NCBI GenBank assembly: GCA_963576765.1
Contig: OY755207.1
Span: forward strand, 22,636,760-22,700,759
Source: Draba incana
Lineage: Eukaryota; Streptophyta; Magnoliopsida; Brassicales; Brassicaceae
Length of the DNA stretch: 64,000 bases
Direction of reading: 5' to 3'
Positions 44,697 through 56,287 of the stretch are shown piece after piece. How positions within the stretch are numbered: position 1 is the first letter of the stretch; each line of letters begins with the position of its first letter. Below the pieces are notes generated by a model. It was given only the letters and a program-made list of their open reading frames with translations, did no database searches and had not been told where the DNA came from. Both the position numbers and the translations under genes were made by a program.

Positions 44697-47326
44697 ATTC
44701 TCCCCCACTAAACTGGATTTGACCTCGAATCCCAAAACACAAGTCCACCCCGAACTCCACTCTGGCCGCACCAGCCTCTATCACTAGAGATTTACACAAA
44801 AATCCCAACACTCTACAACCAACCCACACTATACACATGTTTCTAGACATTTATTACGTTTTAACTCATCTTCACACACACACACGCACCAGGGAAAACA
44901 CTTCCCTTCGAGAGAACTCCCGTCTCTCAGCACTATAGAGGCAACCACCATCCCAATATAGGCTCTCAGTACTAGAAAGGAACCACCGTCCCAGTATCAG
45001 TACATAGGAGACCACCGTCTCCAGGAGAGTACCACCGTCTCTCCATATGTATACAGGAAACCACCGTCCCCGATACAAAATCTTGAAAGCCACCGTCTCC
45101 GGACCATGAGTCATTCGTAATAAATTTCAAAACGCCTACCCACAATAACAACATAAACCTAAAAGAAACGTGCAAGGCTCCTAGCCCAAAATACCATAAT
45201 GCAATGTTTCCTAATCCTGACTAAGTCTGACCAACTGATCGCACAACAATCAAACAAGAACATGTACTACCAGCTGTAGACCCAGAGTTGGATCAATCGA
45301 TTGTGCAACAATCAAACAAGAACATGCACAACCAAGACACTACATCCGATATCTCGATTGTTGAAACCGAACACACAAGAATATCATCGAGGTCTGTATT
45401 CCGTTCCATTCTCATGCCATGGTCAGCTATTGATTACTCATACTTACCGTCATCATCACACTCTCAGGACGTCTCCCTCGAGGTAACGATGCCGATGCCA
45501 CTCTACTCTCATGACGTGTCCCTCAAGCTCTGGCCCGATATAGGAAAAATACTTCCTTAGAGTAATCAACACATACGTGAACAAGCATCCGAAACTAAGA
45601 ATACGTCCCTTGATAACAACACGCAACACACAAACCTATTCTAGCAAAACAAAACTACTCCGACCGAATGCATGGCCAACACAACCGACTCCATAGAAGA
45701 ACCAAACCTCAACCTCGAAGCACAACCACAAACTAAACTCCTCGCACGCCCCTAGATATCTATTGCTCTTAACTCAGTCTACACCTGACACCCATAGGAC
45801 GCATCCTATAACCCACCAGAAACACATACCATTCACACTCTCGGGACGCATCCCTCGAGTCAATGGTATCTGGGAATCTCACATCCCCATCAACACACAG
45901 GAGAGCTCACTTCTCCGCACAACACATGAGTTATTCGGGAACGTAGTCCCTAGAGCAATACATACTGAGCACTGAACACCAAAAACTAAACTGCCCAACA
46001 CGGCCCAAAACCACTCCTGACGCCTCAGCGCACACAACCTTCGACCGAAACCATGCCCGTACCGTTCGAAGGGACCTGAAACTGAACTGACTGCTTTTAA
46101 ACAACTCACGACTTGGATTCCTCTCCTAAGCCCCGCAATGCTCCATGCACTCCCAAACGCGTGGCGATACGCGATTTACGCTAACCTTCCACAGACTTAA
46201 ACTTCGACCGATCCTTCCAGGTTCTTCTGCAGTATTACGTGACCAAGAGACTACCATATCTCGCTGCAACAACTTACTCTTGCTCGGAACCAACACCCTG
46301 GATCCAGAAATCTTTCCAGAACTACCTCTGTCGCATTGCCTGATCATAACCCGCAATCCATCCTGCCATGCGCCTCTGCGTTACGCTCCTGTAACCAACT
46401 AAGGGAACATCCTTCTCTGCTAGCTTCCTCCTAGCCTGCAACCACCACGCAAATCCCTCGATGCTTTTCCTAACCCGGACTAGGTCTAACGGATTGATCG
46501 CATAACAATCAAACAAGAACATGCACGATCAACCGTAGACCCATAATTGGATTTTTAATGAGCCATAACCAACCAATCAAAACTTCCTTAAAATACTGAT
46601 TCACCATCCATGACAAACCTTGAAACCTTTGGATACTCCCAACTGGCGCTACTCTAAACAGTACTGCTCGACTCTGCATCCAGCTTTTGCTCCTGATTCT
46701 CTCCAGAACCAAACACCATGAACTTCATGCTCCTCAGGATCCCTCGAGTACTCCCAGATATCTACTATGCATACGATAACAAACGCGTCCCGATAATCCT
46801 CAATCACAACATAGCCTCATGTGCTTACCGCAAGCACAATTAACAAACACAAGCATAACCACAACCTGAAATGCCCAATACTTGCCTAGTTTCATCTGGA
46901 GCTTACAATGCGATATTCTTACTCCATCTAGGCCTGGCGGTCAATCGTACAACAATCAAACAAGAACATGTACAATCGCTCGTTAGTCCAGACTATACCT
47001 AATCCAATCTAAGTCTGGCAGTTGATTGTACAACAATCAAATAAGAACATGTACAACCATCCGTCAGTCCAAATTTGGATTTCCTGAATGCTACACTGCC
47101 CAGAATATCCTCGAAAACATGACCAACACTAATCCGCATGATAAAACACATCACAAACTATACACCTCAAAACCATAAGAAAATAAATAAGGAACACCAT
47201 CTTATAAATTTTCAAAATGCAAATCGTTTCAACACCAACGAACTACAATAAAATCCAGAAACAACAACACCAAAGCTCAAAACTCTGAAACAAAAAACCA
47301 AAACCGAAGAGAACACCAAAACCAGC
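44697..47326 (-). other. Non-coding 3' domain of the TR-GAG-like element
   Basis: No coding sequence. It contains the purine tract, an array of short hairpins (44889-45100 and scattered to 46400) around ACCACCGTC, CGCA and AACAC loops, and five copies of AACAATCAAACAAGAACATG. Those copies start near 45246, 45307, 46504, 46951 and 47034, each within a longer imperfect repeat with a CTAAGTCTG-like phrase. This 2.6-kb stretch occupies the place where pol would be. Confidence 0.75.
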
Positions 47327-48227
47327 TCAGTCCTCGAACTGCTCCTCTAGGCCCTCGACCGCTACAAGTGCCTCCACCAGCTCTGCCCTCGAGGCATACC
47401 TAGAAGCCATGCCAGGCTTTTTCAGCCCGATCCGAAGTCCTACCACGAACTTGCCCATCTGGGCCCGCTCCCCATCCATGGCGCTACTCACATAGACTAC
47501 TAGCCTACTGAACTCAGCATCATACCCACGAACTGATCGGTTGCCCTGAACCAGACTCTGGAATTGCAACTCTAACTGCTCCACAACTTTTTTGAGGAAA
47601 ATATCTGGCATTAAACTCGCCCAAGAATTCTTCCAAAGTCCACAATGTCCGTCTTCTCCTGGCTTGGACACTGGCCCACCAGAGACGAGCATTGCCTTCC
47701 AAGAACTCCACCGCTAGATCAACACAGAACTCGACGGGACATCTAAGAATACGAAGTCTTCGCTCAATCTTCAATCTCCACTCATTGGCTTCCTCGGGCC
47801 TCCCACCACCCGAGAATGACAAGGGCCCCATAAGTAGTAGCTCATTAGACCACGCAAGATATTGCTCCCTCCAGGCTTCCACTGGAGTCTGCACTGGCAC
47901 TGCACCCTGTAGTCGCTCCAAAATCAAGGCTAGCATCTTAGACACATGATCCTCTGGATCCTGAACTCCGCCTGAAGCTTTCCCCGCACTTGGGCTTCCT
48001 GCCGCACCAGCAGCTCCGACGCCGGCAGTACTATCCGACACACTGACATTGCCCTCTGACAACTCCTGATACGCTGGCGAAAGGACCACCTGGTCCGATG
48101 ACTCACTCTGAGTCTCCCAGTCGAATGACTTAACCACACGACCCCGAACAAGACCACGACCACGACCACGACTCCGGCCTCCACGGCCACCAGCTCTGCC
48201 ACCACGGCCTCTCGGAACTCTAGCCAT
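47327..48227 (-). pseudogene. Gag of the TR-GAG-like element (one frameshift)
   Basis: The start is the ATG at 48227 (MARVPRGRGG). It opens with an Arg/Gly-rich stretch (RGRGRGLVRGRV), then an acidic/Ser-rich linker, then the Retrotrans_gag core (EANEWRLKIERRLRILRCP, DLAVEFLEGNARLWW, LEEFLGEFNARYFPQK). One extra A in an A6 run (T6 on the plus strand at 47588-47593) shifts the frame. The second frame continues the family pattern (LQFQSLVQGNRSVRGYDAEF, then MASRYASRAELVEALVAV) and ends with a stop at 47327. Total about 300 aa. No zinc knuckle is present. Gag packages element RNA; here it may be defective unless the indel is recent or supplied in trans. Confidence 0.85.
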
Positions 48228-48423
48228 TACACACTGCACTTATCACAAGTACAGACTAAGACACAAGGACTCACAATCAAAGACACAAACAATTAACTTA
48301 CCGCGAAATCTCTTTAAAGGCTTGAAGAGAATGATTCTAAGACTAAAATTTACTAAACACACATAATCAATTAAACACATAGTCTCAGTTCATCCAAACA
48401 CTACTAGCCCTAGAACCGTAAGG

Positions 48424-48435
48424 GCTCTGATACCA
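48424..48435 (-). other. Primer-binding site (initiator-Met tRNA)
   Basis: On the minus strand TGGTATCAGAGC, three bases after the 5' LTR end. Perfect match to the usual plant initiator-Met primer site. Confidence 0.9.
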
Positions 48436-48438
48436 AAA

Positions 48439-49623
48439 TGTTACACACAAATTTTTTTTTTAACACTTAATTAAATAGCTCGGATTAATATTCCCAGAAA
48501 TATTAATCCTCAACGACTATAATCCCTAACAATTACTACGCGGAAGTTCTCAAGAATAACCATTCAATAAATAAACAAACATATCAATTCCAGAACACAA
48601 CAATCACCATTCTATAATCAATTCACAAATTCTAAATTAACAACCTAACAATATCAACTCAAAACAATTCACTCTAACAACCTAACACCGATCACAATTT
48701 CCCTAATCATCCTCTTCCTCTGCCATGATTCCGCGAACACACTTTCTTTTCCTGCAACACATAGGGATAAGAGTTGCGTAATTATTTCATAAATACTTAG
48801 TGAGTTGCTCATCCCGCCTACCGGCGTAAGAAGCAGGCTCAGATAATCAATACCACAACAATATAACCAAAAAAACACCAATCGCAACTCAACAACAACA
48901 AACAAACACTTTTCGGGTAAACCAAAACCACGTGTCGAGCGACACCCTCCTGGTGTCGCTCGACACGACCTCACTGTTCACCGAAAACAAGTTTCTCCTC
49001 TCTCAAACCGATTCCGATGAACATGAGTCGCAAACCTGCATGGAAAAGCACGACGATACAACAACACAATCCACAAAAAATCACAACCATAATCATCACA
49101 CAAAAACTCATCCAAACAATCACAAAACACATCAAAATTATCCTCATTGCCTAGAAACCACGGTCACAACTCACCTTAGCTTAAAGATGAAGGAATGAAC
49201 ACGAAAACAGCGATGAAAGAGCACGAACATAGCCTCAAATCCATGAAAACTCTCTGATCAACGGGATTCTTCGAGAAACAACGAAGAACAACAATCCTAC
49301 GGATTCTAAAACACGAATAATCGATGTCTCGAGGATTTCTTTGAAACAATCCTCAAGAACAATCAAAACTCTCTCTCAATTCGTTGTTTTACTCTAATCA
49401 CGACGGTCCCTCCCAAGGCACGCAACCCTAGGCATATTTATATGCTAAACCGAGCCAGAACCGCGATTAAAAACCAATTAACCCGGTTCTGCAGACTCTG
49501 GTGTCAAGCGACACCACAAACTGTGTCGATCGACACCCTTAATTCCTTCGTGTCGATCGACACAACACCTGTGTCGCTTGACACGAACACCAGAATTTCC
49601 ATTTCTGGTTTGCGGACGTTACA
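48439..49623 (-). repeat. 5' LTR of the TR-GAG-like element (1,185 bp)
   Basis: Minus-strand start TGTAACGTCCGCAAACC at 49623. It carries several GTGTCGATCGACAC variants (49500-49590 and 48932-48965) and a donor-like TAAGGTGAGTTGTGACCG (about 49177-49160). The end is at 48439. It is more complete than the 3' LTR, which lacks about 60 bp. Confidence 0.9.
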
Positions 49624-50699
49624 ATCCTCGACTTCGGAGGAGATTGGGTCACTGTGGTAGCTGACTTAGTCGCGTTTTTTCTCGTTTTTCATTTTATGCT
49701 TATTTTTAGTTTTAGTGATATTCTCAATTATAGTTGTAAGTTAGTCAGATTTTAACTCTTTTATTCAGGCTTATTGTTTTGCAGTTCATAGCAGCACTGA
49801 TAAGTTTCCGATTGACTTATTTGGTCTTCGTGTCGATTTCATTGCTGGGAAATGCAGTAGGACGAAAGATTTCACTTTGCGCTGCGTTCGAGAGGCATTT
49901 GTTCATCATTTTGGAACTCATCTGCTAACTTCCTCAACAGAAATATTGAGTAACGGGAAGAGATTATCTGCGCACGAGAAGAGGGCTGCCGAGACCAAAG
50001 TTAGTACCAGTGCGAGAGTTCTGCAAGGAGCTAGATCTACTGCTGCACAATGTTGCTGTCTACACTAATCTTCATCATGAGTCATCACCAAGGCGTCGCG
50101 ATGATGCTAGGAAGAGGGACGGTGGAAAAGACATCGATTCAGGGAAGTTATTTAGCAGCGGTAGTATGGCTGCTGAGATGTCAAAGATTGTCTTCCCAGG
50201 GACTGAGTTTCCTCTTCTAGAAGATATATCGCGGAGAGACATTTCACGAGAGCAGCCCTCCATGGCATGACAGTATGTATTTCTGTTGAACTCTACGACA
50301 TTATTCCTTTCGCTTCAGATTTCTTGATTTATTACCTTTTTGACAGTTCTTTGCTTCAGTCAACAAACTCACCAAGGACTACGAGATGACTGCCCTTTCG
50401 CAAAATCGTCAACTTGCTAGCGTTCAAAAATTGTGCGATGATCATAAGAAGCAAAGGCGTGAGGTGGAGGAGCGAGTCGCTATCCTGGAAGTTGTTGTGA
50501 AGGAGACTGAGGATAAGCACCGCGAGATAGATTGTAAGTTTACAGAATCAGAATCAGAGGGAAAACGTTTGCAGCAAGAAGTCTCTAATCTGACTGCTCG
50601 TTTAGATGCTACGACCAAGCTTCAAGATGCGACCGGTCAACAAGCTGTTGATCAGGCGAAGCGCGAGCTAATGGCAGAGTCGCTCCAGTAAATCATATA

Positions 50700-52305
50700 A
50701 TTTTTTGGACACACATCTATCTTCATAAATAACATACTCAATGTTTGCATCGTTCTCTCAATTTCGTAATATGTCTCTCAGCGACCTTTAGGCAAAATAT
50801 GCTTTACAACGTGTGAAAAATCATTGAATGTTTCTTCCGATACGTTGTTTTTCGCCTTCACGTACATCATATCAGAAGCGAATGAAAATTTTGACAATCT
50901 CTCCACGCAACCTTCATACACTGGTTCTTTTCCTGAATCCAAAGCTTTGAAAATTTTAGCAGCTTTGTCATTGGGGACATCTTCTATCGGTTCGTCAAAA
51001 GGTCTCTCATATGCTTAAGCATGTCATGTATTTGACATCATCCCAACATAAGCATCTTCGTCTAAATGCTCAAAATAATTCCACCCGCCATAATTATCTT
51101 AAACTGTGATGTTCTCTTCATGTATTTGATCTTCGTCTTAATATAAGGGTACATGCTCGAGTTGCTCTTCAGTCCACACGGTATAGTTGGGTTTGAAACC
51201 TTTGTTATATAAATGATTGCCACCTGTTTCACTTCACCAAAAACCCTGTTTTGACAAATTTGCACGGACACCATATTTTATTCCCGGGAAACATATTTTG
51301 GCTTGCGAACCGTAGGAAGTCAGCCAGCCCCTCTTGAATTTCTTTAGTTAGACATCTTGTAACTCGATCGACATGATTATACACCCATGCTCTTTGATTG
51401 AAATTATGATTGCTGGAAGACATCTTTCCCTCAACTTTTAAAATTTTTTTAAAAAAGAACCCACAAACGTATTTTTTAAATCACTAGTGTTTCACAGAAA
51501 GATTGAAAACATGATGGAGAATAACGCTTCTTGGTGAGAATTTTTTATATGAATTTTTTCTGTAAAATTCTGTGGAATATGCGTAAGAAGGAAAGTCTTT
51601 TAAGGTGTACTATCTCCATGTTTTTCTTGCAGTATTTATATAGTTCACTTCTCACATCTTTAGAACAAAGGTTTGTGGTAAGCCACATGGTGGGTTATGA
51701 GTAAGATGAGTTGACATCACTACTAATCTAACTTGCCATTAAAGCTAGCCACATATAATGTAATATGAAGAGCTTAATAATTGGTCTACTATAAGTTGTT
51801 TGTGTAATTTTGTGGACATTATCTACAATATGCTACAACAGACACTTGTGGCTAAATGTGGTTCAACTTAGTGATATGTTTGTATAGTTTTGCTTCAATT
51901 ATTTTGTCGTGTATAATTGTGGCAATTTACTGACAAGTATATTTGTTGCTATATGTGCCTAAATTGTCACGACATATATGTAGCTATGTATAATAATATT
52001 AAAAAATTATAAAAAAGATTTTTGGTACAAATGTTTCTTCAGAAAAATGTAGCAGTTGTTCTCAATTGCTACGAAGTTTGGAGTAGCTAAACTAGTCATG
52101 TATAATACATTTTCTTTGGAAGCAATTTTCCTACAAAACTTTATGTGTAGCAACTTTGTCACAATTTACCCACATTTGGTAACAGATTAGTTACAACTGA
52201 CTGCATTTTTGAAGTTTAACAAATTTGTATCTTTTTGTCACTAAATTTAGCTACAGTGTGGTGTTGTAACAAATGATATGGCTATAATCATCTTTTCTTA
52301 TAGTG
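50700..52305 (-). mobile_element. Truncated CACTA (En/Spm) element with TNP2-like remnant
   Basis: The right end, on the minus strand CACTATAAGAAAAGATG from 52305, is a CACTA-type terminus. Inside, 51423-51230 encodes the transposase-associated domain (RAWVYNHVDRVT, EGLADFLRFA, WCPCKFVKTGF). Further left, degraded coding of a TNP2-like protein is readable (HLYNKGFKPNYTVWTEE near 51210; FDEPIEDVPNDKAAKIFKAL near 50990). Stops interrupt it. Subterminal DNA (51600-52290) has many GTAGCAA/TTTGTCAC-type repeats. No left terminus was found, so the element is cut at about 50700. Confidence 0.75.
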
Positions 52306-52825
52306 AGAATAGCACGAAAAAATTGAGAAACCTCTGATTCAATCACCAAATCAATCCACAATCACAAAACAAGGAAATCATCGCATTCCATCACCTAGAT
52401 AAGCCATGCTCGCCACTCACTTTAGGGATTCGGATTGATTTTGATATGAGAATAAGGCTCACAAAATCTGCCTCTTCACACACCCAATGACACTGATCTC
52501 CTTCCTCTTTCTCTTAGAAATCACAAGAAAATCGATCCTGTAGCTACTAAAACCACAAACCAACCTTTATTAGCCTTAAGGAACAAGAACAACTCACTTT
52601 CTCTCTTTTTTCTCACTAAGATCGAAATATGCTCTTATTTTTGCAGAGAAAGGAGGTTGGGTCGAGCTTAAAAGGAGACTAGGGTTTCTATAACCCCAAA
52701 CTGACCAAAACCGAACCAATTAAAATCAAATCGGTCTGTCCAAAAAAGCTAGTATCGATCGATACACCCATAGTGTTGATCAACACCCTCACCAAAAATC
52801 CCATTTTTGGTTCACATGCGTTACC
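52306..52825 (-). repeat. Gypsy LTR fragment
   Basis: Related to the LTRs at 41478 and 48439. It has TTTTTGGTTCACATGCGTTA near its start (minus-strand start at about 52825, terminal bases changed), palindrome variants at 52750-52790, and a donor-like AAAGTGAGTGGCGAGCATGG near 52425. It is cut on its left by the CACTA end. Confidence 0.65.
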
Positions 52826-53403
52826 AAACCCGATCTTTCAATGTAAACCTCAAAAGTTTGAAAATACTATGCCAACATATTTTCCTACATGCATATAAAT
52901 TTAAATACTTGCAATCATACATATTCAATTTGTAATAAATTGATAAAAGAAATTATTAAATCGTAAAATTAATTAATATTTAAACAATTTCATATCCGCA
53001 CACGGATCAGTCACCTAGTAATTAGTATTTCCTAATTTCATTTTATTGAGATTGTATCTTATTGACCTCTAAGTCTGACTAGCACTCTTGCTTTTGGATG
53101 GTAGTTGCATTTTGATGGCTGTGAATGTTAATTTGCTAAAAGTTGCTTTTTCCGTTTTATAAATAACATGGGTGTATGACTTTTCACATATACTAAACAA
53201 TATTACCATTTTTTTTGTTAAACTTCTTCTTCATATAAGCAAAAACATTTTTCTCGAATTATATACACTAAGTTCATAATCATAGGATTAATACTGAAAA
53301 TTTGTTTAAAAATCTTGATAGAAAAAAACAAAATTGTAAAAGGACACAAAACAGAGAGATTACCTGGTGTTGTGATTAATTTGTTACAAATCATCGTTGA
53401 TAA
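52826..53403. mobile_element. Helitron 3' terminus and AT-rich flank
   Basis: The hairpin ATCCG-CACA-CGGAT (52994-53007) is followed by CAGTCAC, CTAG (53015-53018) and T, a Helitron-type 3' end on the plus strand. The body would lie to the left. The rest (53019-53403) is AT-rich with no gene. Confidence 0.6.
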
Positions 53404-53416
53404 GCTACCTAGTAAT

Positions 53417-54305
53417 CACCTAGTAATCATCGTTGATAAGCTACCATATGGCGCTCCGCTTGAGACTATTAATCACTCGCTTTTCACATGTCCTCAGGCG
53501 TTGGAGGCGTGGAATTTGTCTGGAATTACCACATAAGTGCCACATTTCCCCTTGGAGAACTTACAGTCCAATTTTGATATTGTCTTCTGGCGGCTACCCC
53601 AGTTTGTTAGCCTTTCCATGATCCCTCATGCTTTCTCCTGGATCCTATAGTATCTTTGGAAGGCAAGGAACGACAAGATTTTCAAAACGGTAACCCGGTT
53701 ACCGTCTGAGACTTTGACGTATGCTCTCAAGGAATCAAGGGAGTGGCTTCAAGCGAATACAAATGAACATGTTGCCGATCCCCAACATGAGCTGGATACC
53801 AGCATACCCATGGCCACTTTCACCTGCTTTGTGGATGGCTCGTGGAAGCAGGAGGATAGAACAAATGGAGTAGGATGGGTTCTACAGCTTCAAGATGGGA
53901 TGACTGACCTGCTAGGTCTTCAGGGATATTTACGAAGTTTTTTCCCCCTCCATACGGAGATACACGGTCTGTTGTGGGCTATGCGGGGCTTAATTCGAAA
54001 GAGACGGTATTGCTCTACATTCATAACCGACTCAACAGATTTAGTGAATATGGTGGAGTCTCCTCACGAGTGGCCCAACTTTCAACCAAAGTTACGTGAT
54101 TTGGCAAACCACCGGGAATCTTTTCCAGAATTCGATCTCATACCGGCAATGGGAGAACAATAAGAGAGCGGATTTGCTAGCGAGAAATGCGCGTACGCGA
54201 GATACTACTTTTAAATTTATCAGCACCTCCGTTCCGTATTGGTTTTCGGATACTAGATAATGTATTTGCTTAATTGATATTGAGGTGTGTCTGTGACAAA
54301 AAAAG
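53417..54305 (+). mobile_element. 5'-truncated L1-type LINE with RNase H domain
   Basis: A 13-bp target duplication GCTACCTAGTAAT flanks it at 53404-53416 and 54306-54318, and it ends in an A-rich tail. Coding begins inside the zf-RVT region (LETINHSLFTCPQALEAW, about 53460). After a damaged stretch the RNase H domain follows in one frame (53714-54163: FVDGSWKQEDRTNGVGW, HTEIHGLLWAMRGL, FITDSTDLVNMV). A stop just after GEQ truncates the end. At the 5' junction a short piece of flanking sequence (ATCGTTGATAAGCTAC) is repeated, as occurs at truncated LINE ends. Confidence 0.85.
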
Positions 54306-54318
54306 GCTACCTAGTAAT

Positions 54319-56287
54319 GCAGAGGCATCTCTGCCGAGCTTGCTTCTTGTGGGAGTCGAAACTCGAACAATTAAACTTGTCAAGAGTTTTGAAGGGAGAA
54401 GACATTTCTAGATTAAACTACGAACGATGGTTGTGAATGATTTAAAGAAAATCTTTATTGATCATTAGCAGAATAAGTTGATCTTTAGTTATATTGGACC
54501 GATGATAGATATATCCCGACATCGATTAATTGATATAATCATTAAGTACCGATGCCAGGGTTAAAAGTATCCGAATCATTGCGATCTTGCCGCTGAAGTT
54601 GCCTAAAATAGACCTGATGCCGACGTGGTTGGAACCGGAGATTTGATACGGTTACATGAAAACGAAGTCCCTTGGTTGACAAACAATTGATATGATGATC
54701 TTTGGGCTTCAATTGAGGCCCACTAAGGTTTGAAAGAAGAATTGAATGATGTTGAAATACCACATGCTTTTGAATCACACACTAATTTGATTTGATAAAT
54801 TTAAAACCGGTGATGCTGATGTCGATGGCTCTGGGCCTATGACGAGGAGAGGGAGAGAGAGAGACCAAAACTTAATAGACCCAAAGTCACCAAAAATTTA
54901 ACCGATGTCACGACCTTGATGATGATCTGATGAAGATCCGAGGTCAACGAAAGATAACCCAAAGACTAAGAGTTTATCACATGATGTCATCATCAGAGTC
55001 ATTTGATGCTGATTTGAAATCTCACCGATGACCTCATTGTCGAATCTAGTGCCATCAATCGTTCCAATGGCGATGCCAAATTTAGAATTCCAAATCGAAG
55101 ACTTGAGAATTGATGATTTTGATTCGAAGTGATTTTATCAAGCATGAAACGAAGACCCAAAATTGAGACCGATGATGATATGAATCGTTCCCAATGACTC
55201 AGAGGTGAAAAATTGAATTCATGAAAGCTTGAAGCCGTGAAGATTCGAAGCCAATGTGCTTGATCTTGAGATCGAAGTCTCATGAAGTTATTTTTCTAAT
55301 TTTTATGTGATGTCATATGGGGAAGCCAATGTGCTTGATTCTTGGGTTTGAATTCACGCCCATTAACTTATGCTATATTGAATGTTGAGCATTTGTCTTT
55401 GTCTTGCTATTCTTCAACCCGATGATGTTAGAAAATGTTCCGATGCTGCAATGATAGTTACTCGAAGTCACCAAGATCCACTGATGTCGATGACTAAATT
55501 TAATCGAAGACTCTCGATGCCTCCATTTGAGATGTAACCCGATAATATCAACTTATAAATCCGATGGCGGCATGAACTCGATGTTGAGTCCAACTAACAC
55601 CGATAGTGATGTCATTAAGGACCCAAAGACAATATTAGAGAATTTTAACCCAATGATGAGATTAAATTATCCCGCTGTCAAGATGAGATCGATGTGATGA
55701 CTCTGTGATAATGATACCGGAGTGTTGTGACTTTGCTTGACACCGACGACGATGGTAATTGAGAGAGAAAGAGACGGTGTCAATTGATCCGAAGTTAATG
55801 CTATGACATGACCGGTGAAGAAGGTTCGATACCGATGATCGGAATTCGATGTTGTCGGCGAAGAAGATATTATCGCCGATGCTTGACTGACATCGATGTT
55901 AACTTAAATTCGACATGATAACTCAAAGCTTAAAAGTTTGATCGTCTGATGTTATATACTCTGTTCTGAAGAGTTTTGCAGACATTATTCCAATAAGACA
56001 AACCAAAGTATTTGGATCGCATCTGCTGCTATAATGATCATTTTTATTTATATAGCTCGCTTTTAATTGTGCAAAGGATGTGATAGTCGGATCCAAAATA
56101 TTCGTAAGAGTTCATGACTGTGGCGACGAGGGTATTATAAGAAATCTGGGTTTACATAGACCTTTAATCTGTGAAGGATGTGATCGAAATGCTTGTTTTG
56201 AAAAGGCGTAGAATAATCCGTACATGATATTTGAGATATGTCTGTTTCGTTAAGACATTGAATAATGCACGAAGGATGTTGATAAAA
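54319..56287. other. Unassigned repeat region rich in CCGATG
   Basis: Positions 54360-54500 share a block with the LTR-like fragment at 39288-39735. From 54490 to 55935 the phrase (A/C)CCGATG or TCGATG recurs about 20 times at irregular 20-120 bp spacing, without a long frame. 55940-56287 has two GTGCAAAGGATGTGAT-like repeats. No gene is supported. It may be the untranslated part of an unrecognised retrotransposon. Confidence 0.45.

Larger units (their letters stand above)
41478..49623 (-). mobile_element. Gag-only (TR-GAG-like) LTR retrotransposon with nested insertion
   Basis: Minus-strand element flanked by the 5-bp duplication ATCCT (41473-41477, 49624-49628). The 5' LTR is 48439-49623 and the 3' LTR 41478-44696, the latter enlarged by a nested element. 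The primer site TGGTATCAGAGC (48435-48424) is a perfect initiator-Met complement. A purine tract TAGTGGGGGAGAAT (44710-44697) precedes the 3' LTR. The interior (44697-48438) encodes only Gag; no protease, RT, RNase H or integrase is present. LTRs plus gag without pol is the definition of the TR-GAG class, which relies on an autonomous relative. The LTRs resemble those at 26246 and 61257. Confidence 0.9.
41081..50691 (+). pseudogene. Transposon-type plant gene split by a retrotransposon
   Basis: The left part (41081-41472) encodes a segment with LWKNHLVLSQITPQGMCC and WEKNLFFVQINSD. This resembles the N-terminal domain of 'putative gypsy type transposon' proteins (PF04195-like) found in plant mobile DNA. 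The right part resumes at 49629. It contains degenerate coding pieces (49790-50270), then an open coiled-coil frame (50386-50691, VSNLTARLDATTKLQDATGQ) ending in TAA. The split is exactly at the ATCCT target duplication of the element 41478-49623. Even when joined, the frame has breaks near the junction, so the copy was probably already decaying. Family assignment is from memory of the domain pattern and is moderate. Confidence 0.5.

Noticed and set aside
44596..44787. Frames with SIDTTPVSIDTN-like peptides (also near 49442)
   Set aside because: They are translations of TGTCGATCGACAC palindromes in LTRs, not a protein family.
47588..47593. Programmed frameshift in gag at an A6 run
   Set aside because: The shift needed is explained by one extra A relative to the family pattern; no downstream pseudoknot or pol exists to make a frameshift useful.
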